The translations under genes were made by a program, and so were the position numbers. This document shows, one piece after another, positions 59,263-64,000 of a DNA stretch of 64,000 nt. The stretch is from NCBI GenBank assembly GCA_946183785.1, contig CAMHCS010000004.1:1-64000 (forward strand). The letters run 5' to 3'. The number at the start of each line of letters is the position of its first letter. Within the stretch, counting starts at the first letter, position 1. Source of the DNA: an uncultured Selenomonadales bacterium. Lineage in GTDB: Bacteria; Bacillota; Negativicutes; Selenomonadales; Selenomonadaceae. The notes beneath the pieces are model-generated. The model was not told the DNA's origin, ran no database searches, and saw only the letters and a list, made by a program, of their open reading frames with translations.

Positions 59263-60315
59263 TCAGTCTGTTTCGTCGCGCATGGTGAAATCTTTATCCT
59301 CGTCGATCAGCTGCAGCATCAAATCGGCGAAATGGGGGTCGAACTGCGTGCCTTTTCCTTTTTCAATCTCCGCGCGGGCGACTGCCTGCGGCAGCCCTTT
59401 GCGGTAGCTGCGGCTGGAGGTCATGGCGTCGTAAGTGTCGGCGACGGCGATGATTCGCGCGGGGCGTGGAATCGCCTCGCCTGCCAGTTTGTCCGGATAG
59501 CCTTTGCCGTCGTAACGCTCATGATGGGAACGCGCGCCGATGGAGAGGTCGGGAAATTGTTGGATCGTGCGCAAAATGTCGGAGCCGATAATGGTGTGGG
59601 ATTGGATCGTGTGGAATTCCTCATCGTCCAGTCGGCCGGGTTTGTTGATGATGTTTCCGGCGACGCCGATCTTTCCAATGTCGTGCAGCAGGCCCATATA
59701 GTAAATGCGTTTCTGGGCCTCCTCGTCGTCTCCGGCGCGCTGTGCGATGAGCTTCGCATAGTCCGCGACGCGCTCGGAATGGCCATGTGTGTAGTTGTCT
59801 TTCGCGTCGATGGTCTTGGCCAGGGCGATGGCCATTTCCCGGAAGAGCTCGCGGCTCTCAGCGAGGCGGGTTTCTGCAAGGGAGGTCTGTCGGTTGACTT
59901 CCTGCTCCAGATGCTCCTGCAGATATTCGTAACGGAGCACGCGGCGCACACGCTGGCGCATGACCTCGGGAATGAATGGCTTCCGCACGAAGTCGGTCGC
60001 GCCTTCAATGAAGCCCTTGGACTCCAGTTCTACGCTGATGTCGCCAGTCAGCATGATGACCGGGATATCGGCCGTGTGGGGGTCGTGCTTCAGCACGCGC
60101 AGGACGTCAAAGCCGTCCATGCCGGGCATGCGGAAATCGAGCATTACGAGATCTGCGTTATTCTCGGCAATCCACGCCAGTCCTTCCGGGCCGGATCTCA
60201 TGGTCGTCACTTCCGCTTCGTTTTTGAACGCGCGGGAAATCATCATCAGGTTCATGTCGTCATCGTCGATGGCGAGCAGATGCGGCGTTCTTTCGCCGTA
60301 AAAGGAATCTGTCAT
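59263..60315 (-). CDS. Response regulator with HD-GYP c-di-GMP phosphodiesterase domain
   Basis: A 350-residue protein: receiver (about 10-130; LLAIDDDDMN, phosphoacceptor Asp60 in VMLDFRMPGMDGFD, Lys in FVRKPFIPE), a coiled linker, and an HD-GYP domain (about 165-340). The domain has HGHSERVADYAKLI, YYMGLLHDIGKIGV, NKPGRL, HHERYDGKGYPDKL and IIAVADTYDAM, so the metal and GYP motifs are complete. It likely degrades cyclic di-GMP under control of an unseen sensor. ATG 60315 (MTDSFYG) has AAAGGACG upstream; ATG 60363 would add 16 residues. Confidence 0.93.
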   Translation of the reverse strand: MTDSFYGERTPHLLAIDDDDMNLMMISRAFKNEAEVTTMRSGPEGLAWIAENNADLVMLDFRMPGMDGFDVLRVLKHDPHTADIPVIMLTGDISVELESKGFIEGATDFVRKPFIPEVMRQRVRRVLRYEYLQEHLEQEVNRQTSLAETRLAESRELFREMAIALAKTIDAKDNYTHGHSERVADYAKLIAQRAGDDEEAQKRIYYMGLLHDIGKIGVAGNIINKPGRLDDEEFHTIQSHTIIGSDILRTIQQFPDLSIGARSHHERYDGKGYPDKLAGEAIPRPARIIAVADTYDAMTSSRSYRKGLPQAVARAEIEKGKGTQFDPHFADLMLQLIDEDKDFTMRDETD

Positions 60316-60468
60316 GGGAAGTCGTCCTTTCACTAGGGTACTGACACGATGGTATTTTACCAAACGCTGCCGCTGATACCGCCGTCTGCGTCAGAGCCGT
60401 CAGTCGGCATATGACGACATATGCGGCGCTGTTTTTGGCAATGATTATCGTGGTATACTGGTCGTAAA

Positions 60469-60648
60469 GGAACCACTGAATAAGTCCCTCCGCGCCTCTG
60501 CCGGGTCTTTTTCCGCCTGTCGTCGTCAAATCCCTCTCGACGTAGCGATGCTACGCCTTCGAGGCGTGATATGCCACTGGCATGTCACGTCCTAGACAGT
60601 CGAAAAAATCCCTCGACAGATGCACGAATTGACTTAATCAGTGTTTCC
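60469..60648 (+). mobile_element. IS5-like MITE, 180-bp variant with nested hairpin
   Basis: The same ends and body as the copy at 46106, flanked by TAAA on both sides (60465-60468, 60649-60652). In the middle, GGATTTTCC is replaced by an extra palindrome of about 25 bases (CGTGATATGCCACTGGCATG followed by TCACG), making this copy 20 bp longer. Confidence 0.93.
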
Positions 60649-60699
60649 TAAAATCTGTACGTCTATATAATAGCAGGAATGCGACGGAAAGAAAATAGC

Positions 60700-60736
60700 A
60701 AAAAAAGACGCCTTTGCGTTTTTGCAAAAGGCGTCT
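60700..60736 (-). terminator. Terminator of the hydrogenase operon
   Basis: On the minus strand AGACGCCTTTT pairs with AAAGGCGTCT and is followed by TTTTTTGC. It lies 20 bases after the cytochrome gene. Confidence 0.88.
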
Positions 60737-60756
60737 GCACCAGGTTTCCTGTATTG

Positions 60757-61470
60757 TTAAACTTTTTCCGTAGTGTCCACTTCGTTGGCGTCCACAGGGA
60801 CATGCTCGAGAAGCTTAGATCCGGAGAACATGCTCGAGACCTCGCTTTCGCCTTCCATGAACTCTGCTCTCGTGACCATGTAAAGATGGCCTGAGGTGAA
60901 GAGGACGATCGCCCATGCGGTGTAATGGTGGACCAGGTGCGTCATCATCTCGCCGCCGAGCCAGACGTTGATCCAGCCGAAGAGCGTGCCGCCGATGCCG
61001 TCCGGGTTTGTCATGTAGTACATCGCGAATCCGGTCAGCACCTCGATCCCAACCAGCACATAGAGCCCTGCGTAGGACATGCGGGCCAGCGGATTCCTGA
61101 GGTATGATTTGTGGAAGCGCTTGACGAGCATATAGTGAAGTGCGACGTCAACCGTTTCCGCGTAGAAATGTCCTTCCCAAAAGCGGGGGAAAAGACGGTC
61201 GCCCTTGTTCACGATAAAGCCGTAGACCCGCAAAATGAACGCAGCGCAAAAGGCATAGGCTGCGAGGAAGTGGATGTTCCGCACCCAGTTCATCAGCATG
61301 CTGGTCTGTGTCGGCTCCAGCGCCATGATCTCCAGAGGCTTTCCAATCAGGATGCCCGTCACGAAAAGCACGATAATCGAGTCCACCATGACCCAGTGGA
61401 AGATGCGGAGCCACGGACTGAAAAGGTAATATTCCCGCCGTTTCTGGATCTTCATGTTATCATGTTCCAT
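60757..61470 (-). CDS. hyaC: NiFe hydrogenase b-type cytochrome subunit
   Basis: Membrane diheme cytochrome b that passes electrons from the hydrogenase to quinone. The 237-residue product has about four helices with YLFSPWLRIFHWVMVDSIIV, NIHFLAAYAFCAAFILRVYG, and THLVHHYTAWAIVLFTSGHL, including the expected paired His ligands. ATG 61470 has AAGGAGGG 6-7 bases upstream, overlapping the hyaB stop region. Last gene of the operon. Confidence 0.93.
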   Translation of the reverse strand: MEHDNMKIQKRREYYLFSPWLRIFHWVMVDSIIVLFVTGILIGKPLEIMALEPTQTSMLMNWVRNIHFLAAYAFCAAFILRVYGFIVNKGDRLFPRFWEGHFYAETVDVALHYMLVKRFHKSYLRNPLARMSYAGLYVLVGIEVLTGFAMYYMTNPDGIGGTLFGWINVWLGGEMMTHLVHHYTAWAIVLFTSGHLYMVTRAEFMEGESEVSSMFSGSKLLEHVPVDANEVDTTEKV

Positions 61471-61482
61471 GCGGATCCCTCC

Positions 61483-63399
61483 TTACGATTCGACGCGGGT
61501 CCCCGTGTAGGGATCGGTGGTGACGACCTGGAGCTTTTCGCCTTTCGGATTGAAAATGTGTGTCGCGCAAGCCATGCACGGATCGAAAGAGCGAACGACT
61601 TTGACGATTTCGAGAGGCTTGTCGGGCACCTTGACGCGGGTGTCCATCATCGCCAGTTCGTAGGCTCCGTGTCCGGCGCTGTCGTCGCGCGGGCAGGCGT
61701 TCCATGTCGTCGGGACGATGCACTGGTAATTCGTAATGCTGCCGTTTTCGATGTTCACCCAATGGCTGAGCGCGCCGCGCGGCGCCTCGTAAAGCCCAAC
61801 GCCCTTCGCCAGTTTCGGCCACTGCGCCGGTTCCCATTTCGACATGTTCGCGACCTGCGTGTCGCCGGATCTGAGGTTTGCGATGAGCTGGTCGAAGAAG
61901 AACTTGGCAATCTCGGCGTGAAGCTGCGCGTCGAGTCCGCGCGCCGCCGTGCGGCCCACCATCGTCGGCAGCCAGACGTGGGGCGGCAGGTTCAACACCT
62001 TCGACACTGCGTCGATCTGGTCGATCATCATTTTCTCCGCCCATGTCGGGTCAGGCAGCATGCCTTGCTGGGCGCGGGTGTAGATTATGATATAGCGCGC
62101 CAGCGGACCGACTTCGCAGAGCTTGCCGTGCCATTTCGGCGTCTTGAGCCAGGAGTACTTGCCCTTTTCGTCGAGTTCCTTCCAGTCGGTGGGCGTGCCG
62201 ACTTTCGGCGCAGTGTATTTCGCTTCGGTGACGCCGTCCCAGGGGTGGAGCGCCTTGTCCGCTTTCGCGCCCGGATATTCATACCAGGCATGGGTGACGC
62301 CTTCGTTGAACACTTCGGGATTGCTGAGATCCTCGGCGGTCAGCTCGGTGAACTTCGCCTGCGCAACGCCCGCGCCGAAGTTCTCGACGACGCCGTTACA
62401 GCGGATCAGGCATTGACGGAAGAAGTCGCCGTTCGACGTGCCGGAGTAAGCGTCTTTCGGGTAGGCGCCAAAGCCCAGCACCCGCGTCTTCGCGAGACCG
62501 CCGCCGTCCGTCATGCCCTTCTGGACGTAGATGTGTCCGACGGCGAGCAGGTCAGGCAGATAGAAGGCGTTTGCCAGCGTGCGGCCAAGATTGATCGCGC
62601 GGTCGACGATGGCGAGACGTGCCGTGTTGACCGGGGCGTTGCCGTCTTCGAGGGAAATCGAGCAGGGCATGCCGCCGACGATATAGTGCGGGTGCGGGTT
62701 CTTGCCGCCGAATACGACGTGCGGCGTGACGAGTTCACGCTGCTTGTCCAGCATTTCGAGGTAATGAGCCACCGCTATCAAATGGACTTCCGGCGGCAGC
62801 AGCTGATAGTCGGGGTGATCCCACCACTGGGCGGCGAAAATGCCGAGCTGTCCGCTGGAAACGATCGCCTGCACCTTGTCCTTGATTGCCTTGAAATAGG
62901 CGGGCGTCGCCTCAGGGAAGGCCTTCGGGTACGCTTCGGTGTCCGAGGTGTTGGGGGCGCGGAACGGAAGCTGGTAGGTGTTCAGTATCGTGTTTTGCAG
63001 GTTTGCCGTTGCGTTGGGATCGGCCTTCAGGGCCTCGACGGGGCTGACCCAGTCGAGGGCGTGCAGATGGTAGAAATGGACGATATGGTCCTGCACCGTC
63101 AGCGACGCCGCCATGATATTCCGGATATAATTTGCGTTTTTCGGGATCTTGATGCCGAGGGCGTCCTCGACTGCACGAACCGACGCCAGCGCATGGGCTG
63201 TCGTGCAGACGCCGCAGATGCGCTGGATATATGCCCAGGCGTCGCGCGGATCGCGCCCGTTCATGATGAGCTCCAGTCCGCGCCAAGCCGTGCCGCTGGA
63301 AAGCGCGTCGGTGACCTTGCCGCTGCCTTCGTCCACCGTCATTTCAACGCGCAGATGACCTTCGATACGCGTGACCGGATCAACAGTTACATGTTTCAT
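61483..63399 (-). CDS. hyaB: NiFe hydrogenase large (catalytic) subunit
   Basis: Group 1 membrane-bound hydrogenase large subunit, 638 residues. The Ni-Fe ligands are complete: RICGVCTTAH (Cys62, Cys65) and DPCMACATH (Cys608, Cys611). A maturation protease should cut after His614 and remove a 24-residue tail, longer than the usual about 15. The N-terminus VDPVTRIEGHLRVEMTVDEG is typical. The start overlaps the hyaA stop (ATGA). Works with the small subunit and cytochrome b to oxidise H2. No hyp genes are in the window. Confidence 0.97.
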   Translation of the reverse strand: MKHVTVDPVTRIEGHLRVEMTVDEGSGKVTDALSSGTAWRGLELIMNGRDPRDAWAYIQRICGVCTTAHALASVRAVEDALGIKIPKNANYIRNIMAASLTVQDHIVHFYHLHALDWVSPVEALKADPNATANLQNTILNTYQLPFRAPNTSDTEAYPKAFPEATPAYFKAIKDKVQAIVSSGQLGIFAAQWWDHPDYQLLPPEVHLIAVAHYLEMLDKQRELVTPHVVFGGKNPHPHYIVGGMPCSISLEDGNAPVNTARLAIVDRAINLGRTLANAFYLPDLLAVGHIYVQKGMTDGGGLAKTRVLGFGAYPKDAYSGTSNGDFFRQCLIRCNGVVENFGAGVAQAKFTELTAEDLSNPEVFNEGVTHAWYEYPGAKADKALHPWDGVTEAKYTAPKVGTPTDWKELDEKGKYSWLKTPKWHGKLCEVGPLARYIIIYTRAQQGMLPDPTWAEKMMIDQIDAVSKVLNLPPHVWLPTMVGRTAARGLDAQLHAEIAKFFFDQLIANLRSGDTQVANMSKWEPAQWPKLAKGVGLYEAPRGALSHWVNIENGSITNYQCIVPTTWNACPRDDSAGHGAYELAMMDTRVKVPDKPLEIVKVVRSFDPCMACATHIFNPKGEKLQVVTTDPYTGTRVES

Positions 63400-64000
63400 T
63401 TATGCGCTCCTCCCTCCGCTTCGGCTTCCTTGGCCTCGCGCTTCTGCTTTTGGATGACGCTCATTGCGCCGTGCAGGGCAACGCCGGCCGTCGACGCGAT
63501 GGCCAGCCCGGCGCCGATGGTGTCTACATCGCCCAGCGGGCCGTACTTCGGCAGACGCTCCGAGAAGGACGCGCCGGAATCCCAGAAATTGTTGTTCGCG
63601 CAGCCGATGCAGGCAGCGCCCGACTGGATCGGATAGCTCATACCCTGATACCAGCGAAGGTTTCCACAGGAGGCGTAAGTCTCCGGCCCGCGACAGCCGA
63701 GACGGTACAGGCACCAGCCCGCCTTCGCCCCCGCGTCGTCATAGCGGTCGGCGAACATTCCCGCGTCGAAGAACGGGCGGCGGTAACAGGTGTCGTGAAT
63801 GCGATTGCCGAAAAACTGCTTCGGGCGGTTCTCGCTGTCCAGCGGCGGCACTTTGCCAAACAGCGCGACATGCATGACCACGCCGGTCATGACTTCGGGA
63901 ATCGGCGGGCAGCCCGGAACATTCACAATCGGCTTCGTACCGACGTAATGACCGACGCCGCTGGAACCAGTCGGGTTCGGCTTCGCCCCCTGGATGCCAC
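63396..64000 (-). CDS. hyaA: NiFe hydrogenase small subunit, 5' end outside window
   Basis: The C-terminal 200 or so residues of the Fe-S subunit. The frame is open to the edge (GIQGAKPNPTGSSGV then VNVPGCPPIPEV). It has cluster cysteines in HDTCYRRPFFD, CLYRLGCRGPETYASCGN and AACIGCANNNFWD, and a C-terminal membrane anchor (IGAGLAIASTAGVALHGAMS). The N-terminus, Tat signal and proximal cluster ligands lie beyond position 64000. First gene of the hyaABC operon. Confidence 0.95.
   Translation of the reverse strand, partial: GIQGAKPNPTGSSGVGHYVGTKPIVNVPGCPPIPEVMTGVVMHVALFGKVPPLDSENRPKQFFGNRIHDTCYRRPFFDAGMFADRYDDAGAKAGWCLYRLGCRGPETYASCGNLRWYQGMSYPIQSGAACIGCANNNFWDSGASFSERLPKYGPLGDVDTIGAGLAIASTAGVALHGAMSVIQKQKREAKEAEAEGGAHK

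Noticed and set aside
61111-63636. An 841-codon plus-strand ORF across the hydrogenase genes
   Set aside because: It crosses two genes with intact Ni-Fe and heme motifs on the other strand, and its own sequence looks like antisense translation.

Overview
The window looks like a high-GC, flagellated, anaerobic diderm Firmicute of the Negativicutes, most likely Selenomonadaceae. This rests on a Bacillus-type fla/che gene order (dprA-topA-trmFO-hslV-hslU-codY, then flgB to fliA), FliY, CheC, CheD and FlhF/FlhG of Firmicute type, a lytic transglycosylase inside the flagellar operon, frequent TTG starts, and a uptake-type NiFe hydrogenase. The assignment is inferred from gene content; no database was searched.

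Layout. 1-1070: the end of a small mobile element, a possible 24-residue membrane peptide, and two folate genes (a DHPS-associated domain protein and folB). 1078-7990: dprA, topA, trmFO, hslV and hslU. xerC, which Bacillus carries between trmFO and hslV, is absent. 8014-8927: codY with its own terminator upstream and a CodY-like box. 9171-45767: one long flagellar/chemotaxis region (flgB flgC fliE-J, SLT, ylxF-like, fliK, flgD, a TIGR02530-like gene, flgE // flbD fliL fliM fliY / cheY fliO-R flhB flhA flhF flhG / cheB cheA cheW cheC cheD, an acidic membrane protein, fliA, a FapA-like gene, a small gene // a SwrB-like gene). It is interrupted by terminators, new promoters and three different palindromic elements, so it is probably several transcription units. 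45764-46020: a two-tRNA operon (Pro-TGG, Arg-TCT).

From 46100 the content is accessory. There is a DAACS-type symporter fused to an RsbW-like ATPase domain, the C-terminal remnant of a RiPP radical SAM maturase, a GT2 glycosyltransferase, putP, an FAD-dependent oxidoreductase, a receiver-CheX fusion with a stand-alone CheX, a phosphoribosyltransferase, a Zur-like regulator with a znuACB zinc-uptake operon, metF behind an HD-GYP response regulator, and a hyaABC hydrogenase operon that runs off the right edge.

Four complete copies and one end of a roughly 160-bp non-autonomous transposon lie at 1-50, 25962, 46106, 49785 and 60469. Each complete copy is flanked by a 4-bp direct repeat. Its ends resemble IS5-group ends as I remember them, and two copies sit exactly on gene stop codons. 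The most unusual protein is the ATPase-domain/symporter fusion, in which two Na+-coordinating aspartates of the family appear to be replaced.
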